Position numbers and translations under genes: made by a program
From: Rhizobium sp. Q54
GTDB taxonomy: Bacteria > Pseudomonadota > Alphaproteobacteria > SHVZ01
NCBI GenBank assembly: GCA_945871425.1
Contig: CAMBVS010000045.1
Location: 1 to 34,693, forward strand
Length of the DNA: 34,693 nucleotides
Direction: 5' to 3'
Shown here: positions 26,135 through 34,279 of the stretch, in pieces
Position numbering within the stretch: the stretch's first letter is position 1
Layout of the letters: each line of letters begins with the position of its first letter
The notes under the pieces: generated by a model
What the model was told of the DNA's origin: nothing
The model's input: the letters and a program-made list of their open reading frames with translations, nothing else
The model's database searches: none

Positions 26135-27148
26135 ATGAGCCTGGAGGCGGCAACGCGTGGGGCCTTCGCTCCGGCCGAGGACGCGGTCGCCTCCGGACGC
26201 ATTCCGGGCGCGATCCTCGGCGTACTGGCACCCAACGGGAAGACGGCGGTGCGGGTGGCCGGCTTCGCCCAGCTCGTGCCGAAGAGGCGGAAGCTCACCC
26301 GCGCCACTTGGTTCGATCTCGCCAGCGTCACCAAGGTGATCGCGACAACGACGGAGATCCTGAGGCTGGTCGAGGACGGTATCGTCGGGCTCGACGAGCC
26401 GCTGTCGGTTCATATCCCCGATCTCCACCAGTACGTCGTCACTGCCCCGATCCGGCGAATCACCATCCGCCAGTGCCTCTCGCACCAGACCGGCCTTCCG
26501 GCGGTCGAACCGATCTACACCTGGGGCAATGATCCGGAGACGCTGAAAGCCCACATCCTCCAACGCGACTGGCCGATCGGCGCCAATGTCTACTCCGACA
26601 TCAACTTCATGCTTCTCGGCATCCTGATCGAGCGCCGCCGCGGCCGCACGCTGGCGAAGATTCTGCGCGGGCCCGGCCTCGGCTTCCTGCCGAAAGGCAA
26701 GAGCTTCGCCGCGACCGAGGCCTGCACCTGGCGTCGCCGGATCATGGTCGGCCGGGTGCATGACGAGAACGCCTACAGCCTCGGCGGCTTCGCCGGCCAT
26801 GCCGGCCTGTTCGGCACGGTCGACGGCGTGCTCGCCTATGCCCGCCGCCTGATGACGGGCAAGGAGCTGAAGCCGGAGTCGATCGAGGCACTCAGGACGA
26901 GCCACACGGCGACCCGCAACCTCGGCTGGGAGCATCGCTACGACGGCTGGGCCGGCGGCGACCTCTGCTCGCCCGAGACCATCGGGCATACCGGCTTCAC
27001 CGGCACCGGGCTCTGGATCGACTTCGCCCGCGGCTATGCCTGGACGCTGCTGACCAATCGCGTGCATCCGACCCGGCATGTCGAGACCGGCATCCAGGAG
27101 TTGCGGAAAGCCGTCGGAAACCGCCTCGCCGCCGCGCAGCCGTTCTAG
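26135..27148 (+). CDS. SxxK serine hydrolase, class C beta-lactamase/PBP-like
   Basis: 337 aa. Catalytic motifs of the family are present: S64-V-T-K67 in FDLASVTKVIATT, the second motif Y152-S-D154 in VYSDINFMLLGILIE, and the third HTG in TIGHTGFTGTGLWID. Also typical is IRQCLSHQTGLP (111-121). There is no signal peptide, so unlike true beta-lactamases it is predicted cytosolic. It starts 4 nt after anmK and is surely co-translated. A role on cytosolic muropeptides or an ester/amide of recycled wall material is possible; the family also contains esterases and D-aminopeptidases. Confidence 0.88.
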   Translation: MSLEAATRGAFAPAEDAVASGRIPGAILGVLAPNGKTAVRVAGFAQLVPKRRKLTRATWFDLASVTKVIATTTEILRLVEDGIVGLDEPLSVHIPDLHQYVVTAPIRRITIRQCLSHQTGLPAVEPIYTWGNDPETLKAHILQRDWPIGANVYSDINFMLLGILIERRRGRTLAKILRGPGLGFLPKGKSFAATEACTWRRRIMVGRVHDENAYSLGGFAGHAGLFGTVDGVLAYARRLMTGKELKPESIEALRTSHTATRNLGWEHRYDGWAGGDLCSPETIGHTGFTGTGLWIDFARGYAWTLLTNRVHPTRHVETGIQELRKAVGNRLAAAQPF

Positions 27149-27156
27149 GTCGCCCC

Positions 27157-28002
27157 ATGTCGTCCTACACCCGTGGCTTCGTCCTCGTGCTCGCCGCCGC
27201 GCTCGTGTGGAGCTCGGGCGGGCTGATCGTCCGCTCGGTCACCGCAGATTCATGGACCATCGTCTTCTGGCGCTCGACCAGCTGCGCCGGCTTCCTGCTC
27301 CTCTATCTTTGGATCAGCGAGCGCCGCCTGCCCTGGCATCTGTTCCGCCAGGCCGGCTGGCCGGCGGTCGCCGTCGGCACCTGCTTCGCCTTGAGCTCGA
27401 TCACCTTCATCCTCTCCCTTGGGCTCACCTCGGTCGCCAACGCGCTGATGATCCAGAGCCTGGCGCCGATCATCGCGGGCCTGCTTGCGCGGCTCACGCT
27501 GAAAGAGCCGATCGACGGCCGCACCTGGGTTGCCATCGTCGTCGCGATCTTCGGCGTCGCGGTGATGCTAGGGCGGGTCCCCAGCGGCGACGACCTAGTG
27601 GGCACGGTGCTGGCGGTCGTCAGCGCCTTCGCCTATTCGGGCACCATCGTCACCGTGCGCTCGCAGCGCGACGTGCCGATGGTTCCGGGCGCCTGCTTCG
27701 CCGCGATCTTCGCAGCAATGGTGGCGCTGCCGCTGGCCCCCACCCTGTCGCTGGCCGAGGGCGAGCTGGCGCTGCTGATCTTCTTCGGCGCCGGCCAGCT
27801 CGGCGTCGGCATGGCCCTGTTCACGACCGGTGCCCGTTTCCTGCCAGCCGCGGTATCCTCTCTGATCTCGCTGGTCGAGACGGCACTCGGGCCGCTCTGG
27901 GTCTGGCTCGCCTACGGCGAGAATCCCGGCCCCTGGGTGTTGGGCGGCGGCGCCATCGTCGTTTCGGCGCTGGTCGTCCACACGGTGATGGCGCGACGAT
28001 AG
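27157..28002 (+). CDS. DMT-superfamily (EamA) transporter
   Basis: 281 aa with about ten membrane helices in two EamA repeats. N terminus MSSYTRGFVLVLAAALVWSSGGLIVR and FWRSTSCAGFLLLY, with the first repeat ending near LARLTLKEPIDGRTWVAI, and the second ending SSLISLVETALGPLWVWLAYGENPG, the usual EamA (E-x-x-x-x-P-x-W/L) signature. Such exporters move amino acids, metabolites or drugs out of the cell; substrate unknown. It begins 8 nt after the serine hydrolase stop. Confidence 0.92.
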   Translation: MSSYTRGFVLVLAAALVWSSGGLIVRSVTADSWTIVFWRSTSCAGFLLLYLWISERRLPWHLFRQAGWPAVAVGTCFALSSITFILSLGLTSVANALMIQSLAPIIAGLLARLTLKEPIDGRTWVAIVVAIFGVAVMLGRVPSGDDLVGTVLAVVSAFAYSGTIVTVRSQRDVPMVPGACFAAIFAAMVALPLAPTLSLAEGELALLIFFGAGQLGVGMALFTTGARFLPAAVSSLISLVETALGPLWVWLAYGENPGPWVLGGGAIVVSALVVHTVMARR

Positions 28003-28017
28003 GGAGGAGCACGGGCA

Positions 28018-28485
28018 ATGACACGACGCGACATCCCCGCGATGCTGGCCGCCCTCCTGCTTCTCGCCGGCACCCCGCCTTCCTTGGCCCAATCGACGGC
28101 CCCGGCCGAGGCGGCGATCCGCGCCGCACTCGCCCGGTGGACGTCAGACTTCAACACACGCAACGCCGGCGCCGTCTGCGATCTCTTCGCGCCCGAACTG
28201 CGCTACGACTACCGCGGCTTCCCCGAGCGCGACTACCGCGCGATCTGCGACCTCCTCCAGCGCTCGATCGCCGATCGCTCGAAGACCTACACTTACGCGC
28301 TCGACATCAAGGAGATCCTGGTCTCGGGCGACCTCGCCGTCGTCCGCCTGGTGTGGACGCTGACGATAGCGACGCCGGGCGTGGCGGGGACGGTCAAGGC
28401 GGAGGAGCCGGGGATGGACGTCTTCCGGAAGCAGGCGGACGGGAGCTGGAAGATCGTCCGCTACATCGCCTACGAAGCGCCGTGA
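28018..28485 (+). CDS. Secreted NTF2/SnoaL-like protein
   Basis: 155 aa. MTRRDIPAMLAALLLLAGTPPSLAQ is a signal peptide. The mature part, AAIRAALARWTSDFNTRNAGAVCDLFAPELRYDY through MDVFRKQADGSWKIVRYIAYE, is the cone-shaped NTF2-like (DUF4440/SnoaL) fold: a helix with W-x-x-x-F-N-x-R-N, then a sheet ending in DVFRK-GSWKI. These domains bind small molecules or are enzymes; nothing specific can be said. GGGAGGAG lies upstream of the ATG; last gene of the anmK operon, convergent with pdxY at 10 nt. Confidence 0.82.
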   Translation: MTRRDIPAMLAALLLLAGTPPSLAQSTAPAEAAIRAALARWTSDFNTRNAGAVCDLFAPELRYDYRGFPERDYRAICDLLQRSIADRSKTYTYALDIKEILVSGDLAVVRLVWTLTIATPGVAGTVKAEEPGMDVFRKQADGSWKIVRYIAYEAP

Positions 28486-28495
28486 CGACGGCCCC

Positions 28496-29332
28496 TTAGT
28501 CGATCTTCTCGACCTCGATCGGCTTCGGCGGATGGACGATGCGCTCGAGCGCCGCCACCAGCGCCAGCTCGCGCCGGCCGGCGGCGACGGTCGCCTCGAT
28601 CGCCTCGGCCATGCCGGACGCCGCGAGGCGGAGCGCGTCCGGCACCGAGCCCGAGTCGAGGTAGTGGCCGAGGATGAGGGCGGAGATCAGGTCGCCCGTG
28701 CCGTTGAGCGGGCGGTCGACGCGGGGCACCGTCACCCGCCAGAGGCCGTTGTTGGTCACCGCCAGCGTCGAGATGCGGCCGTTCTCCGGCAGGCCGGTCA
28801 GGATCACCGTCCTCGGCCCTTGGCGGCGGAGCGCATGAGCGGCAACGCGCGCCGAGCCGAGATCGGTCACCTGCATGCCGGTCAGCTGCTCGAGCTCGAA
28901 CACGTTGGGCGTGCAGATATCGGCCAGCGGCACGAGCTTCTTGGCGATCGCCTCGGGCACGCCCGGGCGGACGAAGACGCGACCACCGTCGCCGATGACC
29001 GGATCGAGAAGATAGATCGCCTTGGGATTGGCGGACTTGGCGGACGAAACGGCGTCGGCGACCACGGCCGCGGTCCCGGCCTCGCCGAGATATCCGGACA
29101 GCACCGCCCGGCAGTCACTGAGGACGCCGAGAGCCTTAAGGCCGCGCAGCAGCTCGGCGATCTCCGCCGGCGGGACGACGCGGCCGGAGAAGCTGCCATG
29201 GCCCGGGTGGTTCGAGAAGGCGACCGTGTCCAGGCGCCAGACCTCGTGACCGAGGCGCATCAGGGGCAGCGCCGCGACCGAGTTCCCGACATGACCGTAA
29301 ACGACGGAGGACTGAATGGAGAGGATCGGCAT
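28496..29332 (-). CDS. pdxY: Pyridoxal kinase
   Basis: 278 aa. [20 protein letters not shown] is the classical PdxY/PdxK start; further motifs are [23 protein letters not shown] [47 protein letters not shown] and the catalytic [18 protein letters not shown], where the GTGD aspartate is the general base. It phosphorylates pyridoxal to PLP. The start at 29332 gives a normal N terminus; a 33-residue extension to 29431 is unlikely. PLP-dependent enzymes in the window include KamA, but no direct operon link exists. Confidence 0.95.
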   Translation of the reverse strand: MPILSIQSSVVYGHVGNSVAALPLMRLGHEVWRLDTVAFSNHPGHGSFSGRVVPPAEIAELLRGLKALGVLSDCRAVLSGYLGEAGTAAVVADAVSSAKSANPKAIYLLDPVIGDGGRVFVRPGVPEAIAKKLVPLADICTPNVFELEQLTGMQVTDLGSARVAAHALRRQGPRTVILTGLPENGRISTLAVTNNGLWRVTVPRVDRPLNGTGDLISALILGHYLDSGSVPDALRLAASGMAEAIEATVAAGRRELALVAALERIVHPPKPIEVEKID

Positions 29333-29507
29333 AGGCGGCGACCATGCCACAGGGGAGGAACGCGTCGACAAAAAAATCCACAAGCACCGGGACGCATGTT
29401 CCCTATCGGTCCCGTCGGAACGAATCGGCATCCGGAAGGTGCGAACGAAAGGCGAGCACTGCCAGCGGTTGTGGCCGCGTTTTCCGCCGACCTCAATATC
29501 CAGCGTA

Positions 29508-30419
29508 TCACCCTAGAGCGAGCCAGTCTTCGACCAGCCGGCGGGCGATGGAATCTACCCGGGGAAGATTCTTGCCCTGGGCGGCGAAATTCCGGAGTTC
29601 GGAGCGGCTGAACCAGGCGACGTCCTCGAGCTCGCTCTGGTTGAGGCGGATCTCCCGGCTGGCCGCGGCGGCGTGAAAGCCGATCATCAGGGAAGCGGGA
29701 AACGGCCAGGGCTGGGAGGAGTGGTAGCGGACGTCGGCGACGCGGATTCCCGACTCCTCGAAGACCTCGCGGGCGACGGTCTCCTCCAGGCTCTCGCCCG
29801 GCTCGACGAAGCCGGCAAGGGTCGAATACATGCCCGGCGGCCATACCTTCTGCCGGCCGAGGAGCGCCCGGTCGCCATCATAGACCAGCATGATCACGGC
29901 CGGGTCGGTACGCGGGAAGTGGCTGGTCTTGCAATCGCGATTGACGCAGCGGCGGACATGGCCGGCCTCGACGCTCTCGGTCGGCGACCCGCAGACCCCG
30001 CAGAAGCGATGCCGCGCATGCCACCACATGAGGCCGCGGGCATAGGCGAGGAGCGAGCCCTCATCCCGCCCGATCAGCGGGCCGACACGCCTGAGATCGG
30101 TCCATTCGCCGATGCCGGCGGCGCGACGCTGCGCCTCCTCCTCGCTCCAATGCGAGACGTCGACGGCGAGATGCAGACGCTCGCCACTCTCACCCAGCAC
30201 GGCGCGGGTCTGTGCCTCATCGAGCCAGGACCTCACCGCATCGACCGGCAGCAGAGCGGCGCGAGGACTGTCGCCGGGTATCACCAGATTCCGGCTCTGC
30301 CAGACCGCGACGATGCGGACGCGATCCTCGCCGAGCAGCCGCTCGATCCAGCCCTCCTCGGCGCGGAGATGGGCCAGGCGATCGAGATCGCCGCCGGCCG
30401 AATAGAAGTTCACGATCAT
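29508..30419 (-). CDS. nudC: NAD(+) diphosphatase (NADH pyrophosphatase)
   Basis: 303 aa. A zinc ribbon (CGVCG and CVNRDC, about residues 138-162) precedes the Nudix domain; the Nudix box is GFVEPGESLEETVAREVFEESG, matching GX5EX7REUXEEXGU, and the NudC-specific SQPWPFPASLM follows. It hydrolyses NAD(H) and can remove NAD caps from RNA. It is the last gene of the kamA operon, starting 4 nt after the GNAT gene. The link to the biosynthetic genes may be incidental. No intrinsic terminator was seen in the 175 bp to pdxY. Confidence 0.95.
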   Translation of the reverse strand: MIVNFYSAGGDLDRLAHLRAEEGWIERLLGEDRVRIVAVWQSRNLVIPGDSPRAALLPVDAVRSWLDEAQTRAVLGESGERLHLAVDVSHWSEEEAQRRAAGIGEWTDLRRVGPLIGRDEGSLLAYARGLMWWHARHRFCGVCGSPTESVEAGHVRRCVNRDCKTSHFPRTDPAVIMLVYDGDRALLGRQKVWPPGMYSTLAGFVEPGESLEETVAREVFEESGIRVADVRYHSSQPWPFPASLMIGFHAAAASREIRLNQSELEDVAWFSRSELRNFAAQGKNLPRVDSIARRLVEDWLALG

Positions 30420-30423
30420 CAGG

Positions 30424-30933
30424 CTAAGCTGCGCCCGACGCCGATCCCGCGTCCAGCGTCTTGACGAAGATCACCTTGCCGTCGCCTACGGCATAGAAGT
30501 CGTCCAGCCGCGCCACGTCCGTATAGCCACAGGCGCGATAGAAGGCGCGCGTCGGCTCGTATTGGGCGCGCGAGGAAGTGTCGACATAGAGCCGGCGCCC
30601 GCCGAGGGCGCGGATCGCCTCCGTGCAGGCCCGCTCCAGCAGCCGGCCGATACCACCGCCGCGCTTGGCCGCGTCGACGACGATCCAGTAGAGATCGTAG
30701 CTCGCCTCGGTGCCGGCGATCGGGCCGAAGCAGACATAGCCGACCGGGCGGCCGGCCTCCTCGGCGAAGACGAAGTGATAGCCGCTGCCTGCCTCGCCCT
30801 TGGCCAGCGCGTCGGCGACCAGCTCGACGGCGATTTCCTCTTCGGGTCCGGTGAAGAACCCGGTCGAGGCGACGAGGCGGCGGACGGCGTCCCCATCGTC
30901 CGGCCGGACACCGGGGCGAAGCGCGATGGCCAT
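30424..30933 (-). CDS. GNAT acetyltransferase of the kamA operon
   Basis: 169 aa. GNAT fold: an N-terminal LRPGVRPDDGDAVRRLVASTGFF, the core strand and acetyl-CoA loop YWIVVDAAKRGGGIGRLLERACTEA (about residues 83-107), and C-terminal YEPTRAFYRACGYTD. It is co-transcribed with the two ATP-grasp genes (8 nt gap upstream, 4 nt gap to nudC). By analogy with archaeal N-acetyl-beta-lysine synthesis (AblA aminomutase plus AblB acetyltransferase) it may acetylate the aminomutase product or the ligated peptide; it is shorter than AblB and this is inference. Confidence 0.88.
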   Translation of the reverse strand: MAIALRPGVRPDDGDAVRRLVASTGFFTGPEEEIAVELVADALAKGEAGSGYHFVFAEEAGRPVGYVCFGPIAGTEASYDLYWIVVDAAKRGGGIGRLLERACTEAIRALGGRRLYVDTSSRAQYEPTRAFYRACGYTDVARLDDFYAVGDGKVIFVKTLDAGSASGAA

Positions 30934-30941
30934 GGTATTAT

Positions 30942-31952
30942 TCAGCCGAAGGCGACCCGACGGGCCGGCTCGAGGTTGAGTACGCCGACGATCTCGCGGA
31001 CGAGGTCAGTCTGGCTCCAACCGACGCGACGGGCGGCGGCGACCAAGCCGGCATCGCTCGCGAGGCACGGATTGGCGTTCACCTCCAGCACCCAAGGACG
31101 GTCGTCGGCATCGACGCGAAAGTCGATGCGGGCGCAGCCCGAGAGCCCGAAGACCCGCCAGCACCGCCGCGCCACCTCCTCGAGACGACCGAGCAGCCTG
31201 TCCTCGCCGGCGAAATCGTAGCGTCTCGGCGTGTTGCGATAGGCGTGGGACTCCGGATCCCACTTGGCGGCGTAGTCGACCATCCGCGGCTGATCGGGAG
31301 CGAAGTCGACGAACTCGATCTCCGCCGGCGGCAGCAGGCGCGGCGCCTCTGCACTGCCGACCAGCGCCAGGTTGAACTCGCGACCGTCGATGAAGGCCTC
31401 GGCGAACCAGGCTCCGCCGAAGCGCTCGGTGCGCGCCGCCTGGATCGCGCGAAGCGACTGGCCTTCGCCGATCGAGGTCGCATCGAGGCCGATCGAGGCG
31501 TGCTCCCACACCGACTTGACGATGAAGCGACCGGCGGGAATGCGGCCGGCCGCCAGATCTCCAGGTTCGATCCACGGCGCGGTATCGATGCCGGAAAGAG
31601 CCATCGCGCGTTTGGCGGTGAGCTTGCCCGCGGTCGCGGCGATCGAATCCACAGAGCAGCCGGTATAGGGGAGGCCGATCGACTCCAGAAGCTGCGGCAC
31701 CAGCCCGATCAGGTTGCCCTTGCCGTCGAGCGACTCCACCAGATTGAAGACAAAGGCCGGCCTCAACCGCTTCAGCCGATCGGCGAGGCGCTGCAGATTG
31801 AGGTCGACGGGAATCGGGACCGGCCGCCAGCCGAGCTCGGCGAGCCGCTCCGAGACTTCGGTCACCTGCAGGAGCGTGTCCTGCTCGTCGGCCGGCGCAT
31901 CCGGCGCGACCCGGCCATGGACGACGGCGACGGGACGGCCCCCGCTTCTCAT
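30942..31952 (-). CDS. ATP-grasp ligase, D-Ala-D-Ala-ligase-like (second of pair)
   Basis: 336 aa. ATP-grasp features of the Ddl type: FNLVESLDGKGNLIGLVPQLLESIGLPYTG (68-97), KLTAKRAMALSGI, a nucleotide-binding FIVKSVWEHASIGLDA, EAFIDGREFNLALVG, and the metal-binding end RIDFRVDADDRPWVLEVNANPCLA. Unlike its neighbour it has EVNANPCL where Ddl has EVN-x-x-PG, so the acceptor pocket probably differs. Its ATG overlaps the stop of the first ATP-grasp gene (ATGA, 31949-31952). Amide-bond formation between amino acids is predicted; wall D-Ala-D-Ala synthesis is unlikely in this context. Confidence 0.87.
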   Translation of the reverse strand: MRSGGRPVAVVHGRVAPDAPADEQDTLLQVTEVSERLAELGWRPVPIPVDLNLQRLADRLKRLRPAFVFNLVESLDGKGNLIGLVPQLLESIGLPYTGCSVDSIAATAGKLTAKRAMALSGIDTAPWIEPGDLAAGRIPAGRFIVKSVWEHASIGLDATSIGEGQSLRAIQAARTERFGGAWFAEAFIDGREFNLALVGSAEAPRLLPPAEIEFVDFAPDQPRMVDYAAKWDPESHAYRNTPRRYDFAGEDRLLGRLEEVARRCWRVFGLSGCARIDFRVDADDRPWVLEVNANPCLASDAGLVAAARRVGWSQTDLVREIVGVLNLEPARRVAFG

Positions 31953-32935
31953 GCGCGCCCCCTGACGACGCGCCGGCTCGCCGCGTCGACGATCATGCCG
32001 ATCAACGCCTGATACGCGATGCCGGCCTGGGTCGCCAGGATCGGCAGGTCGGAATGCAGGGGATTGAGGCCAGCCAGCGGATTGACCTCGATGAAGACTG
32101 GATTACCGTCCCCGTCGCAGCGAAGATCGATTCGACCGGCGTCGCGGCAGTTCAGCACCTGCCAGGCGCGCACGGCCAAGGCCGTCGCGGCGCGCGCGGT
32201 CGTATCGTCGACCAGCGTGTAGGTGATCCGGGTCTCGCACTCCTCCTTGTTCACCAAGCCATAGATCGTGCTCTCGGCAGTGCCGAGAAAACCCACCTCG
32301 AGGGCGCCGATCGCCCGCGTCGAGGCGCCGTCGCCGATGAGGCCGACGGTGAACTCGCGTCCCGGCAGGAAAGTCTCGACGATCGCCGGCTGGCGATAGG
32401 TCGTGATGATGTCCCGGCAGCCTTCGATCAGGTCGGCCCTGCTGGAGACGCGCGACTTGCCGCCGATACCGCGCCCCGTGCCCTCTGCCACCGGCTTGAC
32501 GAACAGCGGGTACCGAAGATCGACGCGCTCCACCTCGTCAGGATGCTCGACCACGACGAAGTCGGCGGTCGGGATGCCATGGGCGCGGACCACATGCTTG
32601 GTCAGGCCCTTGTGCAAAGTCAGCGCCATGACCAGCGTGTCGGAGAAGGTGTAGGGGATCGCGTAGGCGTCGAGCAGCGCCGGCACCTGAGCCTCCCGGC
32701 CGATGCCGTGCATGCCTTCGGAGATGTTGAAGACGAGGTCCCAGCGCTTGCCTTCCGTCAGGCGTGCGGCCAAGGCCTTGATGTTGCCGATACGCTCGAC
32801 CTGATGTCCGAGGCCGACGAGCGCCCCCTCGATCGATTCGATCGTGTTGACGCTGTCGAACTCGGCGGTCTCCTCGAGGCTGTAGCCGGCCTTGAGGTAG
32901 TCGTCGCGCAGGTCATAGGTGAAGCCGACCCGCAT
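31949..32935 (-). CDS. ATP-grasp ligase, D-Ala-D-Ala-ligase-like (first of pair)
   Basis: 328 aa. MRVGFTYDLRDDYLKAGYS is an unusual start; the rest follows Ddl: FNISEGMHGIGREAQVPALLDAYAIPYTFSD (68-99, with the GR-Q-P-LL of the family), LHKGLTKHVVRAHGIPT, the ATP loop FVKPVAEGTGRGIGGKS, ETFLPGREFTVGLIGDG, and the metal site RIDLRCDGDGNPVFIEVNPLAGLNPLHSDLP. It lies 18 nt after kamA and overlaps the second ATP-grasp gene. The pair shares a fold but little sequence, so two successive ligations or two halves of one ligase are both possible. Confidence 0.88.
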   Translation of the reverse strand: MRVGFTYDLRDDYLKAGYSLEETAEFDSVNTIESIEGALVGLGHQVERIGNIKALAARLTEGKRWDLVFNISEGMHGIGREAQVPALLDAYAIPYTFSDTLVMALTLHKGLTKHVVRAHGIPTADFVVVEHPDEVERVDLRYPLFVKPVAEGTGRGIGGKSRVSSRADLIEGCRDIITTYRQPAIVETFLPGREFTVGLIGDGASTRAIGALEVGFLGTAESTIYGLVNKEECETRITYTLVDDTTARAATALAVRAWQVLNCRDAGRIDLRCDGDGNPVFIEVNPLAGLNPLHSDLPILATQAGIAYQALIGMIVDAASRRVVRGRA

Positions 32936-32953
32936 GGGTGACGTCCGAAGCTG

Positions 32954-34279
32954 CTACTCCGCCGCGCGGGATAGCGCGGTTCGGCGATCCGCTCCCACCC
33001 GCCCCTCGGGGTCGGTGTAGCGGTACACGTTCCCCTCGAAATTGCGGATGAGCAGGTCGTCGCCTTCGCGCCCGACCACGTAATCCGGCAGCAGCGGGAT
33101 CTTGCCGCCGCCGCCGGGCGCGTCGATCACGTAGTGCGGCACCGCGTAGCCTGTTGTGTGGCCGCGCAGCGCCTCGATGATCTCGAGGCCGCGGTCGACG
33201 GAGGTGCGGAAATGCGAAGAACCGGTGATCGGGTCGCACTGGTAGAGGTAGTAGGGCTTGATCCGGATCTTGAGCAGCTCGTGCATGAGCTTCTTCATGA
33301 CCTCGGTGTCGTCGTTGATGCCCTTCAGCAGCACGGTCTGGCTGCCCATGGGGATGCCGTTGTCGGCGAGACGATCGGCGGCGAACTTTACTTCCGGCGT
33401 CACGTCGTCGGGATGCGTGTAGTGGATCGACAGCCAGGCGCGATGCTTGCGCAGGATCTTGGCCAGCTTGCCGGTGATGCGCTGCGGCAGAACGACAGGG
33501 ACCTTCGAGCCGACGCGCACGAACTCGATGTGCGGGATCTCGCGCAGCCGCGAGAGCAGCCAGTCGAGCCGCTCGTCGGAGAGGGTGAGCGGATCGCCGC
33601 CCGACAGCAGCACGTCGCGCACCTGCGGCGTGCGGCGCAGATAGGCGAGCGCGTTCTCCCACTGCTTGTAGCTGAAGCTGTATTCGCCGCCACCCTCGCC
33701 GACCATGCGGCTGCGCGTGCAGTAGCGGCAGTAGGTGGAGCAGAAGCCGGTGGTCAGGAACAGCACGCGGTCGGGGTAGCGGTGCACCAGCCCCTCGACC
33801 TCGGTGTCGTGATCCTCGCCCAGCGGATCGTCGGCTTCGCCCGGCGTCTTCAGGTATTCGGTCCCGACGGGGATATGCGTGCGCCGGAGCGGCTGCATCG
33901 GGTCATCGCGGTCGAAAAGGCTGAGATAGTAGGGCGTGATGCCGACCGGCAGCGAGCCGGTGTGGCGCTCGATCGCGGCGCGCTCGTCATCGGAGAGATT
34001 GAGGATGCGCGACAGACCGTCGAGCGAGCGGATGCGGTTGCGCACCTGCCATTGCCAGTCGTTCCACTCGGCGAGCGTCGCCTGGGGGAAGAACCGCCTG
34101 CGGAAGGCGTTGGTGCGTTCGCTAACCGGGAATTTCGGCGCGGAGGCGCGTTTCTTCGCCGAGGCCCTGATCCCGCCGGAGATCAACCGGCTGGTGAGGG
34201 CCTCGATGGCCGCGGCGTTGCTTGAATCGCAGCCGCGCGTGAGGATGGTACTCGGAGGCTGTTCGGCGTCGTTCGGCAT
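32954..34279 (-). CDS. kamA: Lysine 2,3-aminomutase family radical SAM/PLP enzyme
   Basis: 441 aa. The 4Fe-4S/SAM motif is C180-STY-C184-RY-C187-TR; the PLP lysine is K393 in DAPGGGGKIP. Asp349 (QCDPITG) and Asp386 (VIDAPGG) align with the substrate lysine-binding Asp293 and Asp330 of Clostridium KAM, and R189 with R134, which favours L-lysine to L-beta-lysine conversion. The N terminus is about 50 residues longer than the clostridial enzyme, and the C-terminal zinc-binding CxCxxC of that enzyme is missing. At 441 aa it is longer than EpmB, and no efp or epmA is nearby. First gene of the five-gene operon. Confidence 0.92.
   Translation of the reverse strand: MPNDAEQPPSTILTRGCDSSNAAAIEALTSRLISGGIRASAKKRASAPKFPVSERTNAFRRRFFPQATLAEWNDWQWQVRNRIRSLDGLSRILNLSDDERAAIERHTGSLPVGITPYYLSLFDRDDPMQPLRRTHIPVGTEYLKTPGEADDPLGEDHDTEVEGLVHRYPDRVLFLTTGFCSTYCRYCTRSRMVGEGGGEYSFSYKQWENALAYLRRTPQVRDVLLSGGDPLTLSDERLDWLLSRLREIPHIEFVRVGSKVPVVLPQRITGKLAKILRKHRAWLSIHYTHPDDVTPEVKFAADRLADNGIPMGSQTVLLKGINDDTEVMKKLMHELLKIRIKPYYLYQCDPITGSSHFRTSVDRGLEIIEALRGHTTGYAVPHYVIDAPGGGGKIPLLPDYVVGREGDDLLIRNFEGNVYRYTDPEGRVGADRRTALSRAAE

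Noticed and set aside
32954..34279. EpmB (EF-P lysine aminomutase) instead of KamA
   Set aside because: 441 aa is longer than EpmB, neither efp nor epmA is nearby, and the operon holds amide ligases.
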